The notes below the pieces were generated by a model. That model worked only from the letters and a program-made list of their open reading frames with translations, was not told where the DNA came from and ran no database searches. Source: BOG-908 sp965198855 (GTDB taxonomy: Bacteria; Pseudomonadota; Alphaproteobacteria; Acetobacterales; Acetobacteraceae). Taken from it: DNA of 64,000 bases. Shown one piece after another: positions 43,090 to 51,878 of the stretch (its first letter is position 1; the number at the start of each line of letters is the position of its first letter). A program made the position numbers and the translations under genes. The stretch covers positions 62,001 to 126,000 of the forward strand of contig CBDAPZ010000001.1 in assembly GCA_965198855.1 (NCBI GenBank), given 5' to 3'.

Positions 43090-44400
43090 ATGCCCGATAC
43101 CAATGTCAGCCAGGATTTCAAGGTCCGTGACTTCTCCCTCGCCGAGTGGGGCCGCAAGGAAATCTCGATGGCCGAGGACGAAATGCCCGGCCTGATGGCG
43201 CTCCGCAGCGAATACGGCGCCTCCAAGGTGCTCGCCGGCGCCCGCATCGCCGGCTGCCTGCACATGACCATCCAGACGGCCGTGCTGATCGAAACCCTCA
43301 CGGCACTCGGTGCGACCGTTCGCTGGTCCTCCTGCAACATCTTCTCGACCCAAGACCACGCAGCCGCAGCGGTGGCCGCAGCCGGCACGCCCGTCTTCGC
43401 CTGGAAAGGCATGAACGAGGAGGAATTCAATTGGTGCATCGAGCAGACGGTGCGCGGCCCGAATGGCTGGACGCCCAACATGATCCTCGATGACGGCGGC
43501 GACCTGACGCTATTGATGCACAACTCCTATCCGGAAATGCTGGCCGACGTGCGCGGCATCTCCGAGGAGACCACCACCGGCGTGCATCGCCTGTGGGAAA
43601 TGGCCAAGGCCGGCAAGCTGCTGACGCCGGCGATCAACGTGAACGACAGCGTGACCAAGTCCAAATTCGACAACCTCTATGGCTGCCGCGAAAGCCTGGT
43701 CGATGGCATCCGCCGTGGCACCGACGTGATGATGGCCGGCAAGATCGCCGTCGTTGCCGGCTTCGGCGACGTGGGGAAGGGCTCGGCCGCCTCGCTGCGC
43801 AATGCCGGCTGCCGCGTGGTGGTGACCGAAGTCGATCCGATCTGCGCGCTGCAGGCAGCGATGGAAGGCTACGAAGTCGACACGATGGACGACGCAGCAC
43901 CCCGCGGCGACATCTTCGTGACCGCCACCGGCAACGTGGACGTGATCACCGCCGACCACATGCGTGCGATGAAACACCGCGCCATCGTCTGCAACATCGG
44001 CCATTTCGACAGCGAGATCCAGATCGAGTCGCTGCGCAACTACAAATGGGAAAACGTGAAACCGCAGGTGGACGAAGTGGTGTTCCCCGACGGCAAGCGC
44101 CTGATCGTTCTGTCCGAAGGCCGCCTGGTCAATCTCGGCAACGCCACCGGCCACCCGAGCTTCGTGATGTCCGCCAGCTTCACCAACCAGGTGCTGGCAC
44201 AGATCGAATTGTGGCATGCCAAGCCAGGTCAGTATGAGCGCAAGGTCTATACCTTGCCCAAGCATCTCGACGAGAAAGTGGCGGCGCTGCACCTGGCGAA
44301 AGTGGGAGCGAAGCTTACGAAGCTTTCCACCAAGCAGGCTGAGTATCTGGATCTGGCCAGCGTCAATGGACCGTTCAAACACGAAGCTTATCGCTACTGA
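43090..44400 (+). CDS. ahcY: S-adenosylhomocysteinase
   Basis: A 436-residue cytosolic NAD-dependent enzyme that splits S-adenosylhomocysteine to adenosine and homocysteine, keeping methylation going. Conserved blocks: CNIFSTQDHAAAA, the NAD-binding GFGDVGKGSAA, and the C-terminal lysine-tyrosine end KHEAYRY. ATG at 43090 follows AGGAG. The 179-base leader up to the divergent gene has GC-rich inverted segments, but I could not match it to an SAH riboswitch. Confidence 0.97.
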   Translation: MPDTNVSQDFKVRDFSLAEWGRKEISMAEDEMPGLMALRSEYGASKVLAGARIAGCLHMTIQTAVLIETLTALGATVRWSSCNIFSTQDHAAAAVAAAGTPVFAWKGMNEEEFNWCIEQTVRGPNGWTPNMILDDGGDLTLLMHNSYPEMLADVRGISEETTTGVHRLWEMAKAGKLLTPAINVNDSVTKSKFDNLYGCRESLVDGIRRGTDVMMAGKIAVVAGFGDVGKGSAASLRNAGCRVVVTEVDPICALQAAMEGYEVDTMDDAAPRGDIFVTATGNVDVITADHMRAMKHRAIVCNIGHFDSEIQIESLRNYKWENVKPQVDEVVFPDGKRLIVLSEGRLVNLGNATGHPSFVMSASFTNQVLAQIELWHAKPGQYERKVYTLPKHLDEKVAALHLAKVGAKLTKLSTKQAEYLDLASVNGPFKHEAYRY

Positions 44401-44417
44401 TACAAAGAGTAAGGAAA

Positions 44418-44458
44418 GCAGTTCTTTTTTGAAGAAAAGAACCAAAAGACTTTTATTC
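44418..44458 (-). repeat. Palindromic element copy 11
   Basis: Core GTTCTTTTTT/GAAAAGAAC with loop GAA, right arm CAAAAGACTTTTATT. It lies 18 bases after the ahcY stop, as a terminator would. Confidence 0.8.
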
Positions 44459-44500
44459 CCCGGGGCTTGGCTTTAGGGTCGAGCCTCGGGGGAGACGACC

Positions 44501-45538
44501 ATGCGTGGCATAGTTGCGGTAACGGTTCTGGGCCTGTCGGCCGGGGCGGCCTGGGCAGAGTCGCCTGCTTCCGCCAAGATTTTCATTTACAGTTTTCCCA
44601 AGCCGCCTTCCGGTTTTCAGCCACTGGCCGCCTCTAACGAGGAATTGGCTAAATACGGGCTGCCGCCGCGCCCGAGTGCCGGCAGCAAGAATGAAATCTC
44701 CTATGCGGCCTGGTCGCGCGCCATGGCGTCGGCGAAAATGGCGGTGACACCGCAGGTGATGCGCACCGGGCGCCAGCATATGCGCGCTTTGATGGCCAAC
44801 ACCGTGAACACAACCCATCGCGCCGGCACGCTGTATTCGACGAATTGGGCGGGCCAGACAATTCTCAGCAGTGCGAGCTCGTTCGGTGGCGGCTCCTATG
44901 CCGAGATCCTCGGCGAGTGGCAGGTGCCCGCCGTGCAGCAAGCCATCGGCAGTTGCAGTGGCACCGATGTCTCCTCGATGTGGGTCGGTATCGACGGTGC
45001 GAGTAACAGCAACGATGTGCTGCAGGCCGGCACCGAGGCGGATGTCTCCTGCAGCAACGGATACTATCAGCCAAGCTACTACGCCTGGTTCGAATGGTAT
45101 CCCGACTACGAATACGAGATCACAAATTTTCCTGTCGCACCTGGCGAATCGCTGCTCGTCGTCGTGCAGGCCACCAGTGCCACAACCGCGAACGCGACGT
45201 TTGTCGATGTGCAGTCGAACCAGTACACCGTCGTCGGATTTTCAGCCCCGGCGGGCACCAAGCTGATCGGCAACAGTGCCGAATGGATCGTCGAGCGCCC
45301 CAGCATCAACAATACGGTCGGCAGTCTCGCCAATTACGGCCTGGTGTGGATGACCTCGGAAGTGGCGTTCCTGGATAATGATCTGAACACCAACACTTAC
45401 GACATCGCCGGCACCGGCGGCTCAGGGCGAACCCCCTACGTGCTTGACATGGTGGATTCAAACGGCAACCCGCTCGCCAACGCCTTCCCGCAGGGCGCGA
45501 GCGCAGAATACTGGAACGTAGCCGGCAGCGCCTACTAA
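44501..45538 (+). CDS. Secreted G1-family glutamic endopeptidase (eqolisin-like) B
   Basis: A 345-residue exported protein: signal peptide (about 1-20), propeptide (about 21-108) and G1 domain starting at YSTNWAGQT. Catalytic Gln175 (DVLQAGTEA) and Glu261 (GNSAEWIVERP) have the same 86-residue spacing as in peptidase A, with WVGIDG and AWFEWYPD. It is probably an acid-acting extracellular protease. The two paralogues differ most in the propeptide and surface loops, which suggests different substrates or pH ranges. ATG at 44501 lies shortly after GGGGGAG. Confidence 0.93.
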   Translation: MRGIVAVTVLGLSAGAAWAESPASAKIFIYSFPKPPSGFQPLAASNEELAKYGLPPRPSAGSKNEISYAAWSRAMASAKMAVTPQVMRTGRQHMRALMANTVNTTHRAGTLYSTNWAGQTILSSASSFGGGSYAEILGEWQVPAVQQAIGSCSGTDVSSMWVGIDGASNSNDVLQAGTEADVSCSNGYYQPSYYAWFEWYPDYEYEITNFPVAPGESLLVVVQATSATTANATFVDVQSNQYTVVGFSAPAGTKLIGNSAEWIVERPSINNTVGSLANYGLVWMTSEVAFLDNDLNTNTYDIAGTGGSGRTPYVLDMVDSNGNPLANAFPQGASAEYWNVAGSAY

Positions 45539-45565
45539 AGGCGGATAAAACCCCGACAGCGATGC

Positions 45566-45600
45566 AAAAGTCTTTTGCTTCTTTTCTTCAGAAAACAAGA
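45566..45600 (+). repeat. Palindromic element copy 12
   Basis: AAAAGTCTTTT arm, stem GCTTCTTTTCT/AGAAAACAAG (one mismatch), loop TC. Between convergent G1 peptidase B and a membrane protein. Confidence 0.8.
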
Positions 45601-45605
45601 CTTGC

Positions 45606-46712
45606 TTATTCTACCGCCCTCAAATTCCCCGCATTCCGTTCCTGTCCTGCAGCTTCGTGCACAGTATCGCTGACGCCAGAGACTTTCGCCTGCCTTTGGG
45701 TTTCGGTGCTGATCGTCAATCCGCCGCGTTGGGTCGTCTCGCTTTTTACGCTGGATTGCGTGCCTGGCGGGGTGACGAAGGCGCCTACGACCTTGTCCAG
45801 CAAGGTGAACAGCAATTCGCTGCCGTAGCCCGCAGCAAAGGCGAGGGCCAATGGCGACAGCGCGCCAACACCGGAGATCGGTGCGCTGCCGTTGACGAAC
45901 CAGCCGATCGCCAGGCCGCCCAGTGCACCGATATGGATACGGAACGTGTAGGCGGACCATGTATCCTGTGCGAAGTTCAGTTTTGTGAGCGGATCGGAAA
46001 GCTTACGCAGGATATAAGCGAAGGCGCCTAGTGTGCCGTAAAGCAAAGGCAGGATGTAGCCGGACAATGAGAGCAGGATCAGCTCGAGCTCGGCGCGCAA
46101 TTTCATGTAGTTGGCCATGAAATTCGCCTTCACCGGATCTGTCGAATGAGGGATGAGCTCGTCCGGGACCTTTACCGTGTTGAACAGCGGCAGCAGCTTC
46201 ACGCCGAGATAGTAGTTGGCCTGTGCCGTGCCGAAACGACGCAAACCCTGCCAGACAGCCTGCGGCGTTGGCGCTGTGGCCTGTGTGGCCGTTGGGGTGG
46301 CCTGCGGGTTTGGCGCCCCGGCCACCGTGGCCGGGGTGTCGATGCTCATGGCGGCCGTGCCTTGCCACTCATCCTCCACCTGGGTGAGGCGATCGACGAT
46401 CAGGCTGCCGGCCACGTAGTAGATCTGCCCGATCAGCAGGAAGGCGAGCAGAACATAGAGTGCCAGCCTGTATTTCAGCCTGGCCTGGTCAGCCAGCCTG
46501 TTGCTGAACAACAGGCTGTAAGCGTTCCAGAACCGTGTTTCCTCCTCGGCATCCTTGAAGTCGTTGCCAGCGGCAAGGGAGTTGCGGGCGGCGGTGACGG
46601 CGACGAGCACGTCATTTGGCAGAGGCGCGCTGTTCTCGACGGCGTGGTAGAGCAAGCCGTAGGCGGTATCCACGTGGTGCCTCAGATCGTCGCTACGCGT
46701 TTCCTGCGCCAT
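45606..46712 (-). CDS. Multi-pass membrane protein of unknown function
   Basis: A 368-residue protein. A cytosolic N-terminal part (about 1-75) is followed by a helix (about 90-110), an Ala/Pro/Thr-rich segment (PTATQATAPTPQ), helices at about 214-235 and 260-300, and a polar C-terminal tail rich in Ser/Thr/Gln. No domain is recognised. ATG at 46712 starts MAQETRSDDL after AGAGG. The longer frame upstream only reads through palindromic element copy 13. It is transcribed toward peptidase B; no functional link is evident. Confidence 0.7.
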   Translation of the reverse strand: MAQETRSDDLRHHVDTAYGLLYHAVENSAPLPNDVLVAVTAARNSLAAGNDFKDAEEETRFWNAYSLLFSNRLADQARLKYRLALYVLLAFLLIGQIYYVAGSLIVDRLTQVEDEWQGTAAMSIDTPATVAGAPNPQATPTATQATAPTPQAVWQGLRRFGTAQANYYLGVKLLPLFNTVKVPDELIPHSTDPVKANFMANYMKLRAELELILLSLSGYILPLLYGTLGAFAYILRKLSDPLTKLNFAQDTWSAYTFRIHIGALGGLAIGWFVNGSAPISGVGALSPLALAFAAGYGSELLFTLLDKVVGAFVTPPGTQSSVKSETTQRGGLTISTETQRQAKVSGVSDTVHEAAGQERNAGNLRAVE

Positions 46713-46786
46713 TGCTGACCTCTGGATGACAGAAGGCCAGCGTGGGCCAGAGAGAAAGGTTCTGCAACGTAATAAGTGCGAAAGAA

Positions 46787-46828
46787 GCGGTTCTTTTTTG
46801 AAAAAAAGAACCAAAAAACTTTTATGTA
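46787..46828 (-). repeat. Palindromic element copy 13
   Basis: Core GGTTCTTTTTT-GA-AAAAAAAGAACC with arm AAAAAACTTTTATG. It lies 40 bases beyond the 3' end of the PNGase A-like gene and 75 bases upstream of the membrane protein gene. Confidence 0.8.
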
Positions 46829-46867
46829 TTATGCGTGCGCTGCCAGATAGACGCGCGACAGGAACGG

Positions 46868-48529
46868 CTACTTGCAGCTTGTCGTCGTCGTATCGCCTGT
46901 GAGCACATTTGCCGCCGCCGTCAGTGTGCGTGAATAGCACCCCAGCCCGGTGCCCTGCGTGGTATAAACCTCAGTGCTGCTCTGGTTCTTGTTGCCGGTC
47001 AGGGCACCGGCAGCGCTGATCAGCAGCGTGTCGGCCGGCGTGATGGCGTTGACGAAATCATATTCGCCGATCGGCAGCCCGTCCGCATAGACGGTGCTGT
47101 TGGCTTGATACACCTGATCGATCCCGGTGGTGACCCGGAAGGCGCCGCTCGCCGCCACCACTTCGACATACGAGACGCTCAGCGGGTAGGAATACTGCGT
47201 TGTTGTCTCGCTCGATGTCTTGCCGACTGCCTGCTTCACATCCACCAGCGTTTCCGTGTCCTGCTTGATCTGCTGGTTGTAGAGTGTGTCACCGAGCAGA
47301 AACACCTGGTCGTTGGTGAACGCGGTGGTCTCATGCACCGTCGTCACCACGCGCCCTGCGGAGGTCTCCGCATAGCCGGAAATGGTGAAATCCCGTTTGC
47401 TGGACGTCTTGATCGCGGTGCGGGCATTGGCCCCGCTGGTTCCGCTTGTCGTTGTGGTGACCGGCTTCGGCGCATCGGCCAGCGTGTCGCTGAGCAATCC
47501 GCCGGTGACGCCGGTCGAGCCGTGATCGAGATAGACGTAGAGGTTGCCGGCGACGGAGAAATAGCTGTCCGCACCATAGACCGAGACGGAGAGCGTGTGG
47601 GCCGCGCCATCGCTGAGCACGCCTGCGAACGGCGTGAGCACGACAGGGAAAGGCTTGAAGTCGAGCGTCTGCACGCCGGGCATGGGCGACCAGAGATAGG
47701 GATCGATGCCGCCGGTGTAGATCCAAGGATAAACGGGTGCGACACCCGCGGGCTTGCCGTCGATGGCGATCTCGCCTTCGCGGAAGGCGCCGCCGCCGCA
47801 ATCATCCAGCGAACTGCTCAGGGAATCCGGGACGCAGGTGTACCAGAACTCGTCGTTGGACTGGCTCTGGGTGAACAGATCCAGCCTGGCAGAAGCCACA
47901 TTTTTCGGCAGGTTCAGCGGCAGGCTCAGTTGCGCTGCGGTGTCGCCGAGTGAAACGGTTCCGCCGGCGGGATTGAGGCCGATCACCATGTCGGGCACGG
48001 TCGGCGCCGGATCTTTCGTGGTTGCCGGATAGAACAGCAATTGTGCGTTCGCGGTGATCACGCTGGTATCGGCGCTGTTCGTGTAGTTGGCGATGAGCAC
48101 GGAACCGGTTTGCGGGCTCAGCAGCATGGCGGTGTCGTCGGTCACATCGCGCTCGAACTGCCAGTGCGGGGCTACGTTGGGTGTGGGCTCCGACGTCGTG
48201 CCGAACCAGAGGTTCACGCCGCCGAGGAATACCGTGCCGGTGCGGTCATATTGGATGCCTTTGTTCAGCCCGATCTGCGCGGAGAAGATCACTTTCGCCC
48301 AAGGCCCCGGGCAGGCGGCCGGCGGTGCGTAGGTGAAGGGGACGTTGTTGCCGCCGCCTACGGTGTTTGCAAACAGGGTAACCACGCAGGGCGTTTCCGC
48401 CGGATGTGTCAGCGGTGGTTCGATCACCGCCGTATTGCCAGACCCGATGACAGGGGCGGCGGCAAAGGCGCCGGCCGGGAGGGACAGCGCGGTGGCGGCC
48501 AGAAATGCGTGGATGCGTGTGAGTTTCAA
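46868..48529 (-). CDS. Secreted PNGase A-like glycoamidase
   Basis: A 553-residue exported protein with a signal peptide (MKLTRIHAFLAATALSL.., cleaved near AFA). The N-terminal half matches the peptide-N4-(N-acetyl-beta-glucosaminyl)asparagine amidase A family: GIQYDRTGTVFLGGVNLW, TPNVAPHWQFERDVTDDT. Such enzymes remove N-glycans from glycopeptides at acid pH. The C-terminal half is Thr/Ser-rich, as in the eukaryotic relatives. TTG at 48529 gives a proper signal peptide; an ATG at 48622 would start in the repeat element. With the two G1 peptidases nearby it suggests glycoprotein digestion. Confidence 0.78.
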   Translation of the reverse strand: MKLTRIHAFLAATALSLPAGAFAAAPVIGSGNTAVIEPPLTHPAETPCVVTLFANTVGGGNNVPFTYAPPAACPGPWAKVIFSAQIGLNKGIQYDRTGTVFLGGVNLWFGTTSEPTPNVAPHWQFERDVTDDTAMLLSPQTGSVLIANYTNSADTSVITANAQLLFYPATTKDPAPTVPDMVIGLNPAGGTVSLGDTAAQLSLPLNLPKNVASARLDLFTQSQSNDEFWYTCVPDSLSSSLDDCGGGAFREGEIAIDGKPAGVAPVYPWIYTGGIDPYLWSPMPGVQTLDFKPFPVVLTPFAGVLSDGAAHTLSVSVYGADSYFSVAGNLYVYLDHGSTGVTGGLLSDTLADAPKPVTTTTSGTSGANARTAIKTSSKRDFTISGYAETSAGRVVTTVHETTAFTNDQVFLLGDTLYNQQIKQDTETLVDVKQAVGKTSSETTTQYSYPLSVSYVEVVAASGAFRVTTGIDQVYQANSTVYADGLPIGEYDFVNAITPADTLLISAAGALTGNKNQSSTEVYTTQGTGLGCYSRTLTAAANVLTGDTTTTSCK

Positions 48530-48602
48530 GGTAGATGCCTTTTTGGTCGGGGTGAGATGAGCAGGATGCAAGCAATTTGTATGCCCGGGAAGGAAGCCGT
48601 TC

Positions 48603-48634
48603 CACTTTGAAAAAAGAGCCAAAAAACTTTTGCC
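48603..48634 (-). repeat. Palindromic element copy 14 (degenerate)
   Basis: Half-core TTTGAAAAAAGAGCC with right arm AAAAAACTTTTGCC. The left half of the hairpin is largely lost. Confidence 0.55.
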
Positions 48635-48670
48635 TCTTGGTGTAGGTCGCTCGATAGAACCGCAACAGCG

Positions 48671-48710
48671 ACATAAAAGTCTTTTGCTTCTTTGCTTCAG
48701 AAAAGAAGAC
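48671..48710 (+). repeat. Palindromic element copy 15
   Basis: GACATAAAAGTCTTTT arm, stem GCTTCTTTGCT/AGAAAAGAAG, loop TC. It ends seven bases beyond the stop of the small minus-strand gene that follows. Confidence 0.8.
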
Positions 48711-48716
48711 CTTGCT

Positions 48717-48953
48717 TTATCCAGTGCCGCGCCGCCGATACCCCAAGCTCGCCTTGTTCAAAACCGGAAGCAGTGCAGGATCGTTGACGATCCGTTCGGC
48801 CGAATCAACGGCAGCTTCCAATTGGGTGTCCGTCAGATGATCGATTGCAGGCCGCCGCACGACCGTATCCCAGCGCGCCTGTATGGCATCGTCCAGGCAG
48901 ATGCGCATGAAGCAATGGTCGTTGCGGACGGGCCAGTGGTTTGCTTGGGCCAT
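48717..48953 (-). CDS. Conserved-looking small protein of unknown function
   Basis: A 78-residue protein starting MAQANHWPVRNDHCFMRICLDD. It has a compact HWP..NDHCFMRI segment and a helical C-terminus ending RRRGTG; no family name can be assigned. ATG at 48953 is chosen because the frame upstream overlaps the divergent 2H phosphoesterase gene, 53 bases away. The divergent promoter arrangement suggests shared control. Confidence 0.6.
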   Translation of the reverse strand: MAQANHWPVRNDHCFMRICLDDAIQARWDTVVRRPAIDHLTDTQLEAAVDSAERIVNDPALLPVLNKASLGYRRRGTG

Positions 48954-49006
48954 GGCTGGCAGAGTGATACGGGTGAGGTGCTGCCAGCGCGCGAGCAGGC
49001 CCGCGC

Positions 49007-49525
49007 GTGAGCGATCCGCTGATCCTGACGCTGATTCTGGATGATGCGTCACAGGCATTCTTCGACCGCGCCCGGGCGCAATGGTTTCCGGCAAAGATCA
49101 ATTACATTCGTGCTCATGTCACACTGTTCCATCATCTACCGGGCGAGCGGCTGGCCGCCATCAGCGATTATCTGGCGACGGTTTGCGCGAGGCAAAGACC
49201 CGTCGATGTGTCTGTCAGTGGGGTGCGGTCGCTCGGGCGTGGCGTCGCGTATCGTCTGCAGTCGGCGGAGATCGAGCAGTTGCGGTCGGTTCTTGCACGG
49301 CAATGGCGGGATGACCTGACGGCGCAGGATCGGCAAGGCTGGCGGCCACATGTGACGGTGCAGAACAAGGTGTCGCCGATGGACGCCAGCGATCTATTGG
49401 CGCGGCTCTCGCGCGCGTTCGTTCCGTTCAGCGTGACGGCGACGGGGCTGGCGATCTGGCGCTATTGCGGCGGCCCTTGGGAGAGCGAGGCAACGGTGCC
49501 GTTTACCGGTAGTTCGGCAGGCTGA
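49007..49525 (+). CDS. 2H phosphoesterase / 2'-5' RNA ligase-like protein
   Basis: A 172-residue cytosolic protein with the two H-x-T motifs that define the 2H family: HVTLF (about 37) and HVTVQ (about 115). Members hydrolyse cyclic phosphodiesters of nucleotides or join RNA ends. The exact substrate cannot be told. Start is GTG at 49007. It is divergent from the small unknown gene and precedes a SnoaL-like gene. Confidence 0.8.
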   Translation: MSDPLILTLILDDASQAFFDRARAQWFPAKINYIRAHVTLFHHLPGERLAAISDYLATVCARQRPVDVSVSGVRSLGRGVAYRLQSAEIEQLRSVLARQWRDDLTAQDRQGWRPHVTVQNKVSPMDASDLLARLSRAFVPFSVTATGLAIWRYCGGPWESEATVPFTGSSAG

Positions 49526-49566
49526 TTGCTTTTATATGTTCGTTGAAATCGACAAAGGATGCATCC

Positions 49567-50037
49567 GTGAAATACCTGTCGACTTTTTGGATCTTCCTGG
49601 TGCTGGCTGGAACTGCCGCCGAGCCGGTTTTTGCGGCCGATTCGCCGCAGCAAAACCTGATGCAGGCGGCGATCGACCTTGGGCACCGCTACGACACGAC
49701 CTACGGCACGAAAAACCCTGCCGCGATGGCAGAAATCTACGCGGAGGATGGCGTTCTGATATCGCCGGCGGGGCCGATCGTGCGTGGCCGTGACGCTCTT
49801 GCCGCCTATTATGCGAAGCGCTTTGCCTCCGGCGCGCATGACCACAGCATCAAGGTTCTGGAGGTGCACGTCTTGGGTGACGGCGGCTACGGCATCAACG
49901 CATTTTCAGTCGTTGTACCGAAGCCGGATGGGACGATGCACCAGGAACACGGAACGATCGTCGCGATCTATCGCCACGATCCCGATGGGTGGCATATGAG
50001 CCTGGTTGCACCGAGCGTGAAGGAGGCCGCTCAGTGA
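49567..50037 (+). CDS. Exported SnoaL/NTF2-like protein
   Basis: A 156-residue protein with a signal peptide (about 1-24, ending VFAAD) and an NTF2-like cone fold of the SgcJ/DUF4440 type (AEIYAEDGVLISPAGPIVRGRDALAAYYAKRF). Such domains bind small hydrophobic molecules or act as simple isomerases; the role is unknown. GTG at 49567 follows AAAGGATG; the frame upstream lacks a signal. Next gene starts 116 bases on. Confidence 0.78.
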   Translation: MKYLSTFWIFLVLAGTAAEPVFAADSPQQNLMQAAIDLGHRYDTTYGTKNPAAMAEIYAEDGVLISPAGPIVRGRDALAAYYAKRFASGAHDHSIKVLEVHVLGDGGYGINAFSVVVPKPDGTMHQEHGTIVAIYRHDPDGWHMSLVAPSVKEAAQ

Positions 50038-50153
50038 ACGCGTGAAAAGCGCACGTGACGCGATCACCAGAGTTTTGAATCATTACTGCTCATCGGCACA
50101 GGAATGACGAGGTTCCATGTCACCAGGGCAGCCATCAAGGGCGGGACAGAACG

Positions 50154-50573
50154 ATGCGGCAGCGGTTGGATAGGCTGACGATCGAGACACGCGGTAAGGG
50201 GCTGACCGATATCACGGCGCAGGTGTTGCGCTGGGTGGCGGCGCAGGGGCTGCAAACCGGATTGCTGACAGTTTGGTGCCGCCATACCTCCGCCTCGCTG
50301 ACGGTGCAGGAGAATGCGTCGCCGGCTGTGCGCGCGGATATCGCACGCTTCTTCGAAGCGTTGGTGCCGGAAGACGCGGCCCGCTACGCGCATGACGATG
50401 AAGGGCCGGACGATATGCCGGCACATCTGCGCACGATGCTGACGGACACGCAGCTGAGCATTCCAGTAGCAGAGGGGCGCCCCGTATTCGGAACCTGGCA
50501 GGGACTGTATCTTTTCGAACATCGGCGGGGCGCGAATAGCCGCGAGATCGTGCTGCATTTGATTGGAGAATAA
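50154..50573 (+). CDS. YjbQ-family protein (UPF0047)
   Basis: A 139-residue protein of the YjbQ/UPF0047 family. Motifs: CRHTSASLTVQENASPAVRADI (His and Thr of the active cleft) and the C-terminal GTWQGLYLFEHR. Members show weak thiamine-phosphate synthase activity in E. coli, with uncertain biological role. Cytosolic, normal length. A relic of the palindromic element follows at 50576-50589. Confidence 0.9.
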   Translation: MRQRLDRLTIETRGKGLTDITAQVLRWVAAQGLQTGLLTVWCRHTSASLTVQENASPAVRADIARFFEALVPEDAARYAHDDEGPDDMPAHLRTMLTDTQLSIPVAEGRPVFGTWQGLYLFEHRRGANSREIVLHLIGE

Positions 50574-50616
50574 GACAAAACGTCTATGTGGCCGTATCGG
50601 CTTTTTTCGGCGCCGT

Positions 50617-51540
50617 TCAGGCGTTTCGTTGCTGGGCCTGATAGACTGATAAATGCGTGTAGGCGGCGGCGAGCAGGGGAACATCCAGGGCGGCCGCTTG
50701 CGCGTGGCGAACCAGGTCGCCGAGAATGCTCTCGACTTCTACCGGCTGATGCTTCTGCACGTCACGATACATCGATGAGGCCAGTCCAGAACCTTTCGCG
50801 GTTACTTGCTCACGCGTCTCCGTCAAGAATTTCGCGGATGGTGGCGTTCCGACGGCAGTGACCACACGGGTGATTTCGTCGAGCAGGCCAAGAGCAAACG
50901 CCGGTCCTCCAGGCGCCGCTTCTATTTCGCCGATCGTGCCGCGCATGGTGCAGGTGATCGCGCCGATCAGCGAGAGCAGAACCCACTTCTCCCACATCTC
51001 GCGCCTGATGTCGCGCGAGAGTCTCGGCACGAATCCTGCGCCTTGCATAAAATCGTGCAGCGCCAGGATACGATCCGTCGTCTCGCCTTCGAGCTCACCG
51101 TAGGCGAGATCCTGAAGTTGTGTCAGCTGCACAATTCGGCCTTCCTCGTCGATGGTCGCGGCGATCTTGAGCGCGCAGCCGATGACGTTATGGGGCGTGA
51201 ACCGCTTGCTCAGTATCTGCATGTGCCGCATCCCATTCAGCACCGGCATGATCATCGTCTCCGGGCCGATCGCGGCCGCAAGATCGTCCAGTACCGCTTC
51301 GAGCTGGAAACCTTTCACCGACAGAAAGACGACATCATAGGGCGCTTGTAAGGCACTGGCCGTCAGCAGAAGCGGCTGCACGGTGAGGTTCCCATGTGGG
51401 CTCAGGATCTGCAGACCCGTCCTTTGCAGCGTCTCGGCGCGTTTCGGGCGCACCAGGAACGTCACGTCCCGACCCGCAGCCGCGAGCCGAGCTCCGAAAT
51501 AGCCGCCGGTCGCCCCTGCACCAACAATCAAAAGACGCAT
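50617..51540 (-). CDS. panE: Ketopantoate reductase family protein
   Basis: A 307-residue NADPH-dependent oxidoreductase: N-terminal Rossmann GAGATGGYFGARL (about 8-20), the family segment VLNGMRH and the catalytic lysine/Glu region MWEKWVLLSLIGAITCTM. It would reduce 2-dehydropantoate to pantoate for coenzyme A, but the family includes paralogues with other 2-keto acids. ATG at 51540 follows AGAGGAG. Confidence 0.85.
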   Translation of the reverse strand: MRLLIVGAGATGGYFGARLAAAGRDVTFLVRPKRAETLQRTGLQILSPHGNLTVQPLLLTASALQAPYDVVFLSVKGFQLEAVLDDLAAAIGPETMIMPVLNGMRHMQILSKRFTPHNVIGCALKIAATIDEEGRIVQLTQLQDLAYGELEGETTDRILALHDFMQGAGFVPRLSRDIRREMWEKWVLLSLIGAITCTMRGTIGEIEAAPGGPAFALGLLDEITRVVTAVGTPPSAKFLTETREQVTAKGSGLASSMYRDVQKHQPVEVESILGDLVRHAQAAALDVPLLAAAYTHLSVYQAQQRNA

Positions 51541-51878
51541 GGCGTGCTCCTCTGTAACAAATTGCTTGCCAGCAACTGGCTGGGCGCCAGCGGTTGCCCG
51601 CTGCACCCTCGTAAGCCGCAATCGCCTATGGCCTTGCGACGGCCATCCCTGGACAAAGCGTGGCAGCTGGACTCGATCCGATAAACATAGATGGCAAAAA
51701 TGAACATGTCCTGGCCAAAAATGCTATTTCTAATATCTTAACTTCAGCGCACATCCGGTAAGCTACTATTAAATAGGCCCATTTTGTTTGGCACGCCTGA
51801 TGCAAACAGGTCTTGCAGGTGGCTAGCTCAGCAAAGTCTCTTAAGCGAGCGACGCCGCACCATCATTAGGAGTTTGTC
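51541..51878. other. Intergenic region with a sigma-54-type promoter
   Basis: A 338-base gene-free region between divergent panE and a 43-residue peptide gene. It holds an AT-rich part (about 51680-51790), then the sigma-54-like site at 51787-51804. I see no further gene or structured RNA. Confidence 0.5.
51787..51804 (+). promoter_or_regulatory. Candidate sigma-54 promoter
   Basis: TTTGGCACGCCTGATGCA has GG and GC separated by ten bases and matches the consensus TTGGCACG-N4-TTGCA at all but one position. A start point near 51815 would give a 60-base leader before ATG 51879. Confidence 0.5.

Noticed and set aside
46713..46940. Longer N-terminus for the membrane protein at 45606-46712
   Set aside because: It reads through element copy 13 (HKSFLVLFFKKE) and has no ribosome-binding site; ATG 46712 does.
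2077..48710. The palindromic element as an insertion sequence or CRISPR array
   Set aside because: Copies are single, dispersed, carry no transposase gene and have no regular spacers; they are terminator-like extragenic repeats.
50576..50589. Further element copy after the YjbQ gene, and a similar trace at 40076-40095
   Set aside because: Only the outer arm (AAAACGTCTATGT and GAAAAGAAGTCTTTATGTC) remains; without a hairpin these are at most relics and were not counted.
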